NCBI RefSeq assembly: GCF_025989185.1
Contig: NZ_JAPDNT010000001.1
Coordinates: forward strand, 558,001 to 622,000
DNA from: Limobrevibacterium gyesilva
GTDB taxonomy: Bacteria > Pseudomonadota > Alphaproteobacteria > Acetobacterales > Acetobacteraceae
Direction of reading: 5' to 3'
Length of the DNA stretch: 64,000 nt
A model generated the notes under the pieces. It ran no database searches. It was not told the origin of the DNA and saw nothing but the letters and a program-made list of their open reading frames with translations. The position numbers and the translations under genes are program-made. Positions 8,750 through 17,915 of this stretch are shown here, in pieces; the first letter of the stretch is position 1, and each line of letters begins with the position of its first letter.

Positions 8750-10204
8750 ATGGGACTCATCGGCATCCTGGTCGGCCTTGGTCTCCTCATATGGCTTGCG
8801 TTCCGGGGCTGGAGCGTTCTTCTCCTCGCGCCAATCGCGGCGCTTGTCGCCGCGCTCTTCAGCGGCGAGCCGCTCTTGGCCCACTGGACACAGACCTTCA
8901 TGGGCAGCGCCGCGCGCTTCCTCGGACAGTTCTTTCCGTTGTTCCTCCTTGGCGCACTCTTCGGCAAGCTGATGGAGGACAGCGGGGCGGTGTCCGCCAT
9001 TGCAGGTTTCATGATGCAAAGGCTCGGAGAGCGGCGTGCCGTTCTGGCCGTGGTGCTCGCTGGCGCCCTGGTCACCTATGGCGGCGTCAGCCTCTTCGTA
9101 GCCTTCTTCGTGCTCGTGCCGATGGCGCAGGCGATGTTCCGGTCGGCCGGGATCCCCCGGCGCCTGATGCCGGCAACGATCGTGCTCGGAACATCGACAT
9201 TCACGATGTCGGCGCTGCCCGGCACGCCGTCGATCCAGAACGCCATCCCGATGCCCTTTTTCGGCACGACGCCCTTTGCTGCCCCCGGCCTCGGCATCCT
9301 GGCCTCGGCCATCATGCTCGGCTTCGGCTTATGGTGGCTGCGCCGCGAGGAGAACGCGGCGCGCAAGGCGAGCGAAGGTTTCGGCGAAGGCGAACCCTTA
9401 TCAGCGAAACGTGTTGCCGAGGACGAGATGTTGCGCGAGCGCGCGACGACCGGACGCGAGTTCGACCCGGCCGAGATCGTCCATGGTCGCCCCGCGGAGT
9501 CCCCGCCGCCCATCTTCTGGGCCGCGCTGCCGCTCGCCGTGGTCATGATCGTAAATCTCAGCATGTCCCTGGTGATCCTGCCTTCACTCGATGTCGGCTT
9601 CCTGGCGGAACCTCGTTGGGGCGGCACGTCCCTGTCCGCCGTCGGCGGCGTCTGGGCGGTTGTCACGGCGCTCGCCTGCGCGATCGCGATGGCTGTCGCA
9701 CTCAACTACCGGCGGCTGCCCGCGTTCCGCGAGACAATGGATGCCGGCGCCAATGCGTCGGTCCTGCCGGCTGTGAGCGTGGCGAGCCTGGTCGGCTTCG
9801 GCGCGGTGGTTGCCGCGATGCCTGCCTTTGGCGTCGTGCGCGAGTGGGTGCTCGGCATCGGCGGCGGGCCGCTTGCGTCGCTGGCTGTGTCGACGAACGT
9901 ATTGGCCGCGCTCACCGGCTCGGCGTCGGGCGGCCTGACGATCGCGCTCGATGCGCTCGGCAGCACCTATATGGCGCGCGCGGCCAATATCGGCCTGGAT
10001 CCCGCCCTCCTGCATCGCGTCGCCGTCATCGGATCGGGGACACTCGACAGCCTGCCGCACAACGGCGCCGTCGTTACTCTGCTTGCAGTTTGCGGGGCGA
10101 CCCACCGCGAAAGCTATCGCGACATCGTCATGGTCGGAATCGTCGGCGCCATGGTTGCGCTGGTGGCCGTGATCATCCTGGGTTCGACTCTCGGCTCGTT
10201 CTGA
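8750..10204 (+). CDS. GntP-family permease (gluconate / hydroxycarboxylate transporter)
   Basis: Inner-membrane secondary transporter of the GntP family, which moves gluconate and other small hydroxycarboxylates with protons. 484 residues with roughly 12-14 hydrophobic segments. The family's inner core is clear: GKLMEDSGAVSAIAGF (about 77-92), YGGVSLFVAFFVLVP (about 108-122), and PGTPSIQNAIPMPFFGT (about 160-176). A charged cytoplasmic loop lies at about 205-240. It follows the patatin gene by 3 bases. The pairing suggests 3-hydroxybutyrate or a related acid as cargo, but sequence alone cannot distinguish this from gluconate or lactate. It is followed by a transposase remnant rather than a metabolic partner. 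Confidence 0.88.
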   Translation: MGLIGILVGLGLLIWLAFRGWSVLLLAPIAALVAALFSGEPLLAHWTQTFMGSAARFLGQFFPLFLLGALFGKLMEDSGAVSAIAGFMMQRLGERRAVLAVVLAGALVTYGGVSLFVAFFVLVPMAQAMFRSAGIPRRLMPATIVLGTSTFTMSALPGTPSIQNAIPMPFFGTTPFAAPGLGILASAIMLGFGLWWLRREENAARKASEGFGEGEPLSAKRVAEDEMLRERATTGREFDPAEIVHGRPAESPPPIFWAALPLAVVMIVNLSMSLVILPSLDVGFLAEPRWGGTSLSAVGGVWAVVTALACAIAMAVALNYRRLPAFRETMDAGANASVLPAVSVASLVGFGAVVAAMPAFGVVREWVLGIGGGPLASLAVSTNVLAALTGSASGGLTIALDALGSTYMARAANIGLDPALLHRVAVIGSGTLDSLPHNGAVVTLLAVCGATHRESYRDIVMVGIVGAMVALVAVIILGSTLGSF

Positions 10205-10245
10205 AGGCCGATCGCGGCGACGAGTGCACGTCGGATATTGACGAG

Positions 10246-10320
10246 CAGACCGGGCCGCTGTTCAGCGATCTGAGCCCCGAGGCACTGGCGCCAGCGGATC
10301 ATCCGCTGCGAGCGGCCCGC
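10246..10320 (+). mobile_element. remnant of an IS transposase N-terminus
   Basis: After the permease stop, a plus-strand frame reads TGPLFSDLSPEALAPADHP then LRAAR. This resembles the N-terminus of IS5/IS1182-type transposases (typically ...LFxYxxLExRVPADHPLRxIR). The similarity stops after LRAAR, 15 bases before the stop codon of aapP on the other strand. No terminal inverted repeats or target duplication are visible. It is too short to be functional. It marks a probable old insertion or recombination junction between the left block and the aap operon. Confidence 0.5.
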
Positions 10321-10334
10321 ATTTCCGCAGCGTG

Positions 10335-11114
10335 CTAGTGCCCGCGCAGGATCTGCGACAGGAACAGTTTCAGGCGGTCGGTTTGGGGGTCCTCGAACAT
10401 GCGGACGGGGGTGCCGCTTTCGACGATTTCGCCGCGGTCCATGAACACCACGCGGTCGGCCACCCGGCGGGCAAAGCCCATTTCGTGGGTGACGCAGACC
10501 ATGGTCATGCCGGACTCCGCCAGCTCGATCATGGTGTCCAGCACTTCCTTGATCATTTCGGGATCGAGTGCCGAGGTCGGTTCGTCGAACAGCATGATCT
10601 TCGGTTTCATGCACAGCGCGCGCGCGATCGCCACGCGCTGCTGCTGGCCGCCGGAGAGCTGCCCTGGGTATTTCTTCGCCTGCTCGGGGATCTTCACCCG
10701 GGTCAGGTAGTTCATCGCCAGTTCCTCGGCATCGTTCTTGGGCATCTTGCGTACCCAGATCGGCGCCAGCGTGCAGTTCTCGAGAATGGTCAGGTGCGGG
10801 AACAGGTTGAACGACTGGAACACCATGCCAACCTCGCGGCGAATCGTGTCCAGCGCGCGCAGGTCGTCGGTGAGCTCGGTGCCGTCGACGAGGATGCGCC
10901 CTTCCTGATGGCTCTCAAGCCGGTTGATGCAGCGGATCATCGTGGACTTGCCGGACCCGGACGGTCCGCAGACGACAACGCGCTCCTTCTGCGCCACCGT
11001 CATGCTGACGTCGCGCAGCACGTGCAGGGTGCCGTACCACTTGTTCACCTTGTCCAGCACAATGGCGGGCGCTTCGATGCTTGCGGCACGAGACAGTTCG
11101 GCGGCTTCGCTCAT
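10335..11114 (-). CDS. aapP: general L-amino-acid ABC transporter ATPase AapP
   Basis: Nucleotide-binding subunit powering the Aap importer for L-amino acids. 259 residues. Walker [10 protein letters not shown] near residue 50, signature [15 protein letters not shown], Walker [15 protein letters not shown] and the switch histidine in [11 protein letters not shown] are all present. The start at 11114 ([10 protein letters not shown]) is chosen because the frame continues upstream only as an out-of-frame reading of aapM. It is the last gene of aapJ-Q-M-P, 14 bases after aapM. The C-terminus FLSQIL plus three residues is normal for AapP, so the adjacent transposase remnant has not truncated it. 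Confidence 0.95.
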   Translation of the reverse strand: MSEAAELSRAASIEAPAIVLDKVNKWYGTLHVLRDVSMTVAQKERVVVCGPSGSGKSTMIRCINRLESHQEGRILVDGTELTDDLRALDTIRREVGMVFQSFNLFPHLTILENCTLAPIWVRKMPKNDAEELAMNYLTRVKIPEQAKKYPGQLSGGQQQRVAIARALCMKPKIMLFDEPTSALDPEMIKEVLDTMIELAESGMTMVCVTHEMGFARRVADRVVFMDRGEIVESGTPVRMFEDPQTDRLKLFLSQILRGH

Positions 11115-11128
11115 GACTCGTTTTCCCC

Positions 11129-12268
11129 TCAGCGCCGGGCGGCCCGGCTGAATTCCTGTTCCAGCCCGCGGCTGTAGCGCGCCATGCACCAGCAGAAGAT
11201 GAAGTAGATGATGGCCAATACGATGTAGACCTCGGAGCTGTAGCCCTGCCAGATCGGCTCCGCCAGCGCCACTTTCCCCGAGGTGAGCAGATCGAAGATG
11301 CCGATGATCAGCACCAGCGACGTGTCCTTGAAGAAGCCGATGAAGGTGTTCACCAGCGGCGGGATCACGAGGCGCAGCGCCTGCGGCATGATGATCAGGC
11401 CGGTCTTCTGCCAGTAGGACAGGCCCAGCGCGTCGGCGGCCTCGTACTGGCCTTTCGGCAGCGCCTGCAGTCCGCCGCGCACCACCTCGGCCAGATAGGC
11501 GGCGGCGAACAGGATGATGGCGACCTGCGCGCGCAACAGCTTGTCCGGATTCATGCCCACGGGCATGAACAACGGGAACATCACGCTGGCCATGAACAGC
11601 AGGCTGATCAACGGCACGCCGCGGATCAGCTCCACGTAGACCACGCAGAGCATCCTCACTGCCGGCAGCTTGGTGGACCGGCGGCCGAGCGCGACGAGGA
11701 TCGCCAGCGGGAAGGCGAAGGCCAGGCCGAACGTGGCCAGAATCAAGGTGATCGGCAGGCCGCCCCAGGTGTCCTGCGGCACGTAGGGCATGCCGAGCAC
11801 GCCGCCCCACATCAGCACGCCGATCACGGTCAGCATCGCGATCCAGATCAGCGCCAGTTCCTTGCGCCAGAACCGCCGCATGGCGGACATGACGTAGAGC
11901 GCGATGAACAGCACGATGCAGATGGCCGGCCGCCACTGCTCGTCGTACGGATAGCGGCCGAACAGGATGAAGCGATACTTGTCGCCGATCACGGCCCAGC
12001 AGGCGCCGATCTCCTTGGCGTTGCGGCAGGGCGTGGGGTCGAGCGTGCCCTGCGGCGTGGTGGGTACCGTCCAGACGGCGTTGACGAAGGCCCAGTCGAT
12101 GAAGCCGACGGCCCATTTCACGAGCAGGTAGATCAGCGCCAGCGTGACGGCGGTGGACCACCAGGAGTTGAACAGGTTGGCGCGCGCCCAGGCGATCGGG
12201 CCATAGACCATGGCCGGCGGCCGTTCGCGCTCGGGTACGGCGGCATGGGTGGTGGTGGTCGTGCTCAT
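11129..12268 (-). CDS. aapM: general L-amino-acid ABC transporter permease AapM
   Basis: Second membrane subunit of the Aap importer. 379 residues, the normal AapM length. A Thr-rich N-terminus ([10 protein letters not shown]) precedes TM1 (about 38-60). A long periplasmic insert containing a Cys pair ([12 protein letters not shown], about 78-90) is followed by the HisM-type core, with the EAA-like loop [24 protein letters not shown] at about 285-305. It lies 3 bases after aapQ and 14 before aapP, so translation is probably coupled. Confidence 0.95.
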   Translation of the reverse strand: MSTTTTTHAAVPERERPPAMVYGPIAWARANLFNSWWSTAVTLALIYLLVKWAVGFIDWAFVNAVWTVPTTPQGTLDPTPCRNAKEIGACWAVIGDKYRFILFGRYPYDEQWRPAICIVLFIALYVMSAMRRFWRKELALIWIAMLTVIGVLMWGGVLGMPYVPQDTWGGLPITLILATFGLAFAFPLAILVALGRRSTKLPAVRMLCVVYVELIRGVPLISLLFMASVMFPLFMPVGMNPDKLLRAQVAIILFAAAYLAEVVRGGLQALPKGQYEAADALGLSYWQKTGLIIMPQALRLVIPPLVNTFIGFFKDTSLVLIIGIFDLLTSGKVALAEPIWQGYSSEVYIVLAIIYFIFCWCMARYSRGLEQEFSRAARR

Positions 12269-12271
12269 GGA

Positions 12272-13483
12272 TCAGCGCTCCACCAGGGCGATGCGGGCGT
12301 TGTACCAGTTCATGAACAGGCTGATCGACAGGCTGATGGTCAGGTAGACCACCATGATCAGGGCGATCCCTTCAATGGCCTGGCCGGTCTGGTTCAGCGT
12401 GGTGTTGGCGATCGACACCACGTCCTGATAACCGATGGCGACCGCCAGCGAGCTGTTCTTGGTGAGGTTCAGGTACTGGCTGGTCATCGGCGGGATGATC
12501 ACGCGCAGCGACTGCGGCAGCACGATCTGGCGCAGGATCGTGCCATGGCGCAGGCCCAGCGCGCCGGCGGCCTCCCACTGCCCGATCGGCACGGCCAGGA
12601 TGCCGGACCGCACGATCTCGGCGATATACGCGGCGGTGTAGAGCACGAGGCCCAGCGTCAGCGCGCCGTATTCCGGGCTGACGGTGCCGCCGCCCTGGAA
12701 ATTGAAGCCGCGCAGGACGGGTATTTCCGGCTTGAAGGGGCTCCCCAGCGCCGCCCAGACCAGCAGGGGAAAGGCGATCATCAGGCCCAGGCCGACGGGC
12801 CAGACGCGCGGGCGGATGCCGGTTGCCTCCTGCCGCCGATGGGCCGCGCGCGACCAGGCGATGGTGCCGATCCAGCCCAGCACGAAGGCGGCCAGCATCC
12901 ACCAATAAGCCGGGTCCCATTCGAGCAGCGGCACCTTGATGCCGCGGTTGGACAGGAACACGCCGGTGGCGGGGTTGAAGGCCTGGCGCGGCGCCGGCAG
13001 GTTCTGCAGCAATACGTACCAGAACAGCAGTTGCAGCAGCAGCGGGATGTCGCGCACCACTTCGACATAAGTGGCGGTCAGCTTGGCCAACAGCCAGTTC
13101 TTCGACAGCCGCGCGACGCCGATCACCGTGCCCAGGAAGGTCGCCAGCACGATGCCGACGACAGCGACCTTCAGCGTGTTCAGCACGCCGATCCACATGG
13201 CGCGGCCATAGGTGTGAATGGCGGGGTCGTAGGGGATCAGGGATTCGCCGATCGGGATGCCGGCCACGCGGCCAAGGAAGTCGAAGCCGGTGGCGATGCG
13301 CCGCGCCGCCAGGTTCTGCGAGGTGTTCGACACCAGGTACCAGCCGATCATCCCCACCGCGCCGATGATGACCACCTGCCAGACGATGCTGCGCAATCTC
13401 GGGTCGCTCCAGCTCAGCGTCATGCCTTTGCTGGGCGGCCTGCGTGCGCCGATCTGGCGGGGGTCGGTGGTGGATCCGGACAT
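12272..13483 (-). CDS. aapQ: general L-amino-acid ABC transporter permease AapQ
   Basis: First membrane subunit of the Aap importer. 403 residues from the ATG at 13483 ([10 protein letters not shown]). The frame stays open to 13609, but that extension is Ala/Arg-rich and unlike AapQ proteins, whose first TM (here [13 protein letters not shown]) lies 25-45 residues in. Features: TM1, a periplasmic domain, then the inner-membrane core, with the EAA loop [24 protein letters not shown] near 315-340. A strong minus-strand terminator stands between aapJ and this gene, so the permease genes are probably expressed at a lower level than the binding protein. Confidence 0.94.
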   Translation of the reverse strand: MSGSTTDPRQIGARRPPSKGMTLSWSDPRLRSIVWQVVIIGAVGMIGWYLVSNTSQNLAARRIATGFDFLGRVAGIPIGESLIPYDPAIHTYGRAMWIGVLNTLKVAVVGIVLATFLGTVIGVARLSKNWLLAKLTATYVEVVRDIPLLLQLLFWYVLLQNLPAPRQAFNPATGVFLSNRGIKVPLLEWDPAYWWMLAAFVLGWIGTIAWSRAAHRRQEATGIRPRVWPVGLGLMIAFPLLVWAALGSPFKPEIPVLRGFNFQGGGTVSPEYGALTLGLVLYTAAYIAEIVRSGILAVPIGQWEAAGALGLRHGTILRQIVLPQSLRVIIPPMTSQYLNLTKNSSLAVAIGYQDVVSIANTTLNQTGQAIEGIALIMVVYLTISLSISLFMNWYNARIALVER

Positions 13484-13630
13484 CGTTCGGGTTTGGCCCC
13501 TTGAGTTCTCGTTCAGGCTGGCGCGACCAAGCAATAAGCAGGCCGCCAGCGCTGCGGCAGATGCAGCCCTGAAGCGATCACTCTGCGTCAAACCTTCACG
13601 ACAGATCAATCCCGTGAAACGGGCGATAAC

Positions 13631-13665
13631 AAAGAAAAAGGCCGCCCCGGCATCCCGGGGCGGCC
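13631..13665 (-). terminator. rho-independent (partial) terminator between aapJ and aapQ
   Basis: On the minus strand, GGCCGCCCCGG (13665-13655), a 4-base loop and CCGGGGCGGCC (13650-13640) form a perfect 11-bp GC stem. A T-rich run, TTTTTCTTT, follows directly. It lies 40 bases after the aapJ stop and before aapQ, so it should end most aapJ transcripts while letting some read through into the permease and ATPase genes. Confidence 0.8.
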
Positions 13666-13705
13666 CTTCAGGCCCGTCTAGGCGGCGATTTCAGCGCATC
13701 CGTGA

Positions 13706-14746
13706 TCAGCGCATGGGGGGCGCGTATTGCAGGCCGCCCTTGTTCCACAGGTTGTTGATGCCGCGGGGGATGCCCATCGGGGTGATGTTGCGGTCCCAGA
13801 TCTCGCCGGCGTTGCCGACCTGCTTGATGACGTTGTAGGCCCACTTGTTGTCGACGCCGAGCGCCTTGCCCATGTCGCCTTCCAGGCCCAGCAGACGCCG
13901 GATCTCCGGGATGTTGCTGGACATGAACGTATCGACGTTCTTGCTGGTGATGCCGTATTCCTCGGCGATCAGGGTGGCGAAATAGGTCCAGCGGACCAGG
14001 TCGAACCACTTGTCGTCGCCCTTGCGCACCATCGCGCCGAGCGGCTCCTTGCTGATGATCTCAGGCAGCAGCACGTGGTCGGTCGCCTTGTCACCCTGCT
14101 GGAAGCGGAATGCCGCCAGGGCCGACGCGTCGGTCGAATAGGCATCGCAGCGGCCAGACAGATAGGCGTTCTGGATCTCCGCGAGGTCCTGGATCAGGAT
14201 CGGCGTGAATTTCAGGTTGTTCACCCGGAAATAGTCGGCGATGGCGAGTTCGGTGCTGGTGCCCGGCTGCACGCAGATGGTGGCGCCGTCCATCTCCTTC
14301 ACCGACTTCACGTTGGTGGCCTTCTTCACCAGGAAGCCCGTGCCGTCATAGAAGTTGATGCTGGCGAACAGGCCGCCCAGGTTGCCCTCGCGGCCGAGGG
14401 TCCAGGTGGTCGAGCGGTACAGCATGTCCACCTCGCCCGACTGCAACGCCGTGAAGCGGTTGGTCGTCGTGGTGGGAACGAAACGGATCTTGCCGGCGTC
14501 GCCAAGGGCCGCAGCGGCGACGGCGCGGCAGCTGTCGGCGTCGATTCCGCGCATCACGCCCTGGCTGTCCGGCAGCGAGAAGCCGGCCGTCGAGCCGGCA
14601 ACGCCGCACACCAGCTGGCCGCGCTTGGCAACGGCATCGAGCGTGGCGGACCCGGTACCCTGAGCAAGCGCCGCGGTCGCGGAGACGGCGAGCAGGACGC
14701 CTGCGAACAGGAACCCGGCCCCTGCGGAGGTCGGTCGTATCATCAT
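13706..14746 (-). CDS. aapJ: general L-amino-acid ABC transporter substrate-binding protein AapJ
   Basis: Periplasmic binding protein (SBP_bac_3 family) that captures L-amino acids for AapQMP. 346 residues. The signal peptide runs through FLFAGVLLAVSATAALA with cleavage after ALAQ (about residue 28). The mature domain shows the family's DAVAKRGQLVCGV opening, GIDADSCRAVAAA, and TTTTNRFTALQSGEVDMLYR, typical of AapJ. Of the two adjacent ATGs I chose the first (14746), because GGGAG lies 5 bases upstream. The frame extends to 15097 but without family similarity. First gene of the operon; a terminator 40 bases downstream partly separates it from aapQMP. Confidence 0.95.
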   Translation of the reverse strand: MMIRPTSAGAGFLFAGVLLAVSATAALAQGTGSATLDAVAKRGQLVCGVAGSTAGFSLPDSQGVMRGIDADSCRAVAAAALGDAGKIRFVPTTTTNRFTALQSGEVDMLYRSTTWTLGREGNLGGLFASINFYDGTGFLVKKATNVKSVKEMDGATICVQPGTSTELAIADYFRVNNLKFTPILIQDLAEIQNAYLSGRCDAYSTDASALAAFRFQQGDKATDHVLLPEIISKEPLGAMVRKGDDKWFDLVRWTYFATLIAEEYGITSKNVDTFMSSNIPEIRRLLGLEGDMGKALGVDNKWAYNVIKQVGNAGEIWDRNITPMGIPRGINNLWNKGGLQYAPPMR

Positions 14747-14908
14747 GGAGTCTCCCTCTCTTCGGCGGGTTCCGCCCCGCCCGAAGCCGTGACAATGCTT
14801 CGCCGCCGCCCCGAGATCAATGGCCCCGTCCCGATCCGCGCCGCCGCTTGCCCCGGGCCCGCCGCCTGTTAGCCTGCCCGGACAACCATCAGACCACGGC
14901 ACCAGCAC

Positions 14909-16135
14909 ATGCAGATCCTGTTCACCAACGCCCGCATCGTCGACGCCACCATGGCCGAACCTGTCGAGGGCCACGTGCTCGTCGAGGACGGCGTGATCCG
15001 CGACCTCGCGGCCCGCCCCATCGCGGCCCCGGACCGGCTGGTGCTGGACCTGAAGGGTCGCACGCTGGTGCCCGGACTGATCGACTGCCACGTGCATGTG
15101 GTCGCCAGCATGATGAACCTGGGCGCCAACGCGCAGTTGCCGGACGCGACCGCCGTGTTGCGCAGCCTGCCGATCATGAAGGGCATGCTGGACCGCGGCT
15201 TCACCACGGTGCGCGACGTCGGCGGCGCCCCGTTCTCATTGGCCGAGGCTGTGGAGCAGGGTCTGGCGGTCGGCCCGCGGCTGATCGTGTGCGGCAAGGC
15301 GCTGTCCAAAACCGGTGGCCATGTCGACCTGCGGCCGCGCCACGACTGGCACGACGCCAGCCGCTGGGCGCGCAATTTCGGCGCCCTCGGCCGTGTGGCC
15401 GACGGCGTGGACGAGGTGCGCCGCGCCGCCCGCCAGGAGCTGCGCGAAGGGGCCGCCTTCATCAAGATCATGGCCAATGGCGGCGTCGCCAGCCCGACCG
15501 ACCCGATCGCCTGGCATGGTTATTCCGTCGACGAAATTACCGCCGTGGTGCAGGAGGCGGCGGACGCGCAGACCTATGTGTCCGCGCATCTCTACACCGC
15601 CGAGGCGATCGCGCGGGCCGTGCGCTGCGGCGTGCACAGCCTGGAGCATTGCAACCGGATCGACGCGCCCACCGCGAAGCTGGCGGCCGAGGCCGGCTGT
15701 GTGGCGGTGCCGACGCTCGTGACCTACGAGGCGCTGGCCAGCGACGGGCCGAAGCTCGGCCTGCCGCCGGCCTCCATCGCCAAGATCGAGGGCGTGCGCA
15801 GCGCCGGCTTCGAAAGCCTGTCGATCCTGCGCGAGGCCGGCGTCACCATGGCCTATGGCAGCGACCTGCTGGGCGAGACGCATGTGCGCCAGAGCGAGGA
15901 ATTCGCCATTCGCGCCCGCGTGCTGCCGAGCCGCGAGATCCTGGCCAGCGCCACCACCATCGCCGCGAAGCTGATCGGCATGCAGGGACGGCTGGGCGTG
16001 GTGACGCCGGGCGCGATCGCCGACCTGCTGGTGGTCGATGGCAACCCGCTCGATGACGTCTCCATCCTGTCCATGCCGGAGCGGCATATCCGCACGGTGG
16101 TGAAGGCGGGTGTGGTGCATCGTACGGCCGGATGA
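14909..16135 (+). CDS. metal-dependent amidohydrolase (prolidase/imidazolonepropionase-like, COG1228)
   Basis: Binuclear-metal hydrolase of the amidohydrolase superfamily. 408 residues without a signal peptide. Metal and catalytic residues are in place: HVH (about 64-66, in GLIDCHVHV), the bridging lysine in FIKIMANGG (about 186-194), histidines in SAHLYT (about 229) and HSLEHC (about 249), and the catalytic Asp in YGSDLLG (about 318). The C-terminal GVVTPGAIADLLVVDGNPL is the usual urease-like beta-strand closure. The FIKI lysine and overall length resemble the Sgx9260-like carboxypeptidase/prolidase group, so a dipeptide or N-acyl amino acid is a plausible substrate. It lies divergent from aapJ, which fits amino-acid scavenging. 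Confidence 0.88.
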   Translation: MQILFTNARIVDATMAEPVEGHVLVEDGVIRDLAARPIAAPDRLVLDLKGRTLVPGLIDCHVHVVASMMNLGANAQLPDATAVLRSLPIMKGMLDRGFTTVRDVGGAPFSLAEAVEQGLAVGPRLIVCGKALSKTGGHVDLRPRHDWHDASRWARNFGALGRVADGVDEVRRAARQELREGAAFIKIMANGGVASPTDPIAWHGYSVDEITAVVQEAADAQTYVSAHLYTAEAIARAVRCGVHSLEHCNRIDAPTAKLAAEAGCVAVPTLVTYEALASDGPKLGLPPASIAKIEGVRSAGFESLSILREAGVTMAYGSDLLGETHVRQSEEFAIRARVLPSREILASATTIAAKLIGMQGRLGVVTPGAIADLLVVDGNPLDDVSILSMPERHIRTVVKAGVVHRTAG

Positions 16136-16143
16136 AGAGGCGG

Positions 16144-16172
16144 CGCAGGGAGCTACTTGATGGCTCCCTGCG
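16144..16172. terminator. palindrome at convergent gene ends, possible bidirectional terminator
   Basis: CGCAGGGAGC (16144-16153) and GCTCCCTGCG (16163-16172) form a perfect 10-bp stem with a 9-base loop. It sits just past the amidohydrolase stop (plus) and includes the stop and last codons of the permease gene (minus). There is no T-tract on either side, so termination would be weak or Rho-assisted; an mRNA-end stabilising role is equally possible. Confidence 0.45.
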
Positions 16173-16983
16173 TCATCCCGGCAATGAACTGCCGCGACAG
16201 CACGATATAGACCAGCGTGATCGGCAGCGCCGCCAGCGTCAGCCCCGCGAACAGCACGCCCCAGTCGGTGTTGTATTCGCCCATGAACACCGTGAGCCCC
16301 TGCGGCAGGGTCTTCAGCGCGTCAGTCGTGATGAACACCAGGGGGAAGAAGAAGTCGTTCCAGATCGGCACCGCGTTCTGGATCCCCGTGATCACCAGCG
16401 CCGGGCGCGCCAGCGGCAGCATGATCGACAGCATCACCCGCGCCTCGCTCGCTCCTTCGATGCGCGCGGATTCTTCGAGCTCGCCCGGCAGCGTGCGCAG
16501 GAAGCCGGTCATGATGAACACCGCCGACGGCAGGCCCATGGCGATGTAGACCAGCACCAGCCCGGCGCGCGTGTCGATCAGCCCCATGGCGCCGAGCTGG
16601 ATGAACAACGGAATGATCGCGAGCTTCAGCGGCACCATCAGCCCGGACAGGAAGAACAGGAACACCGCCGACCGGCCCGGGAACGGATAGCGCGCGATGG
16701 CATAGGCGGCCATGGTGCCGAACACCAGGATGCCCGCGATCGCGGCCGCGGTGACGAGCGTCGAGTTCAGCAGATAGCGGACGAAGCTGGTCTCGTTCCA
16801 CACCCGCGCGGCGTTGGTGAACGCGAAGCTCTCAGGCAAGGCAAAGGGCGATGCGAACAGCTCGGCGTTCGACTTGAACGCCGACAGCACCATGACGACC
16901 AGCGGATACAGCATCACCACCGCGTTGATCGCCAACAGCAGCTGGATCAGGCCGTGCTTGGCCCGTTCGCCACGCTCGACCAT
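16153..16983 (-). CDS. carbohydrate ABC transporter permease (MalG/UgpE-like)
   Basis: Second membrane subunit of a CUT1-type sugar importer. 276 residues with six TM segments; TM1 (LLLAINAVVMLYPLVVMVLSAF) is near 15-36. The EAA loop that contacts the ATPase reads EESARIEGASEARVMLSIMLPLARPA, at about 178-203. The stop lies within a 10-bp palindrome at the convergent end with the amidohydrolase. It follows the MalF-like gene by a single base and is the last gene of a binding protein-permease-permease operon that lacks an ATPase. Confidence 0.92.
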   Translation of the reverse strand: MVERGERAKHGLIQLLLAINAVVMLYPLVVMVLSAFKSNAELFASPFALPESFAFTNAARVWNETSFVRYLLNSTLVTAAAIAGILVFGTMAAYAIARYPFPGRSAVFLFFLSGLMVPLKLAIIPLFIQLGAMGLIDTRAGLVLVYIAMGLPSAVFIMTGFLRTLPGELEESARIEGASEARVMLSIMLPLARPALVITGIQNAVPIWNDFFFPLVFITTDALKTLPQGLTVFMGEYNTDWGVLFAGLTLAALPITLVYIVLSRQFIAGMTQGAIK

Positions 16984-16984
16984 C

Positions 16985-17893
16985 TCAGGCCTCGATCTCG
17001 CGCCGGCGCAGCACGCGCAGCGCCAGGGCGGAGACCACGGCGATGAAGACGAACATCAGCACCGCCAGCGCGCTGCCATGACCGAAATCCTGCAGGCCGG
17101 AGCTGACGTTGCCGAAGGCCGTGCGGTAGAAATACAGGCCCAGCACGTCGGTGGCGCCGCCCGGCGATCCGCTCAGCCCGGCCATCACGTAGGGCAGCTC
17201 GAACCAGTTGAAGCTGCCGATGAACGTCAGGATGACCACGATCGTCGTGCTCGGCGCCACCAGCGGCCAGATGATGCGCGTCATCAGCACGCGGTCGGTC
17301 GCACCGTCGATGCGCGCGGCCTCCAGCGTCTCGCGGGAGATGCGCTGCATGCCCGCGAGGAAGATCAGCGCCGGGAAGCCCATCCAGTGCCAGGCATTGG
17401 TGAAGATGATGCTGCCCAGTGCGGTGGATTCGTCGCCCAGCCAGGGCGGACCATGGATGCCCACCAGCAGCAGCGCCTGGTTCACCAGGCCGAACAACGG
17501 ATGCAGGAACAGCTTCCACAAGAAGCCCACGATCACCGCCGACAGCACCACCGGCAGGAACACGATCACCTGGTGCACGCGGTGCCCCGGCAGCGTCTTC
17601 AGCAGCGCGAAGGCGATCAGATATGCCAGCCCGTTCTGCGCCACCATCAAGACCGTGAACACGATGACGTTGTGCTGGAACGCCCGCCATGTCCAGGCGG
17701 CGAACGGCGCCTCCGTCAGGACTTCACGGAAATTCTGCAGCCCCACAAACTGGGCGGCCGCCAGTCCGTTGAAGCCGTAGAAGGCGTAGCGGAACGCCGC
17801 CAGCAGCGGCCAGGCGACGAACAGCGTCATTACTACGAGCGCCGGCGCCAGCAGGAAGGCGATCCAGACGGCGCGCCGCCGGGCGGCGGTCAC
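16985..17893 (-). CDS. sugar ABC transporter permease (MalF/UgpA-like)
   Basis: First membrane subunit of the CUT1 sugar importer. 302 residues. TM1 (FLLAPALVVMTLFVAWPLLAAF) is near 13-34. The EAA loop ETLEAARIDGATDRVLMTRIIWPLVAPS lies at about 192-219. It sits between the binding-protein gene (22 bases upstream) and the MalG-like gene (1 base downstream), so the order is binding protein, MalF, MalG. No substrate can be assigned from the permease. Confidence 0.92.
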   Translation of the reverse strand: MTAARRRAVWIAFLLAPALVVMTLFVAWPLLAAFRYAFYGFNGLAAAQFVGLQNFREVLTEAPFAAWTWRAFQHNVIVFTVLMVAQNGLAYLIAFALLKTLPGHRVHQVIVFLPVVLSAVIVGFLWKLFLHPLFGLVNQALLLVGIHGPPWLGDESTALGSIIFTNAWHWMGFPALIFLAGMQRISRETLEAARIDGATDRVLMTRIIWPLVAPSTTIVVILTFIGSFNWFELPYVMAGLSGSPGGATDVLGLYFYRTAFGNVSSGLQDFGHGSALAVLMFVFIAVVSALALRVLRRREIEA

Positions 17894-17915
17894 GCCGCCC
17901 TCGCGCGCGCGGGAC

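Noticed and set aside
10335-12161. A single 608-codon frame that looks like a permease-ATPase fusion
   Set aside because: The first 350 codons are an out-of-frame reading of aapM; the real AapP starts at 11114 and AapM is intact in another frame.
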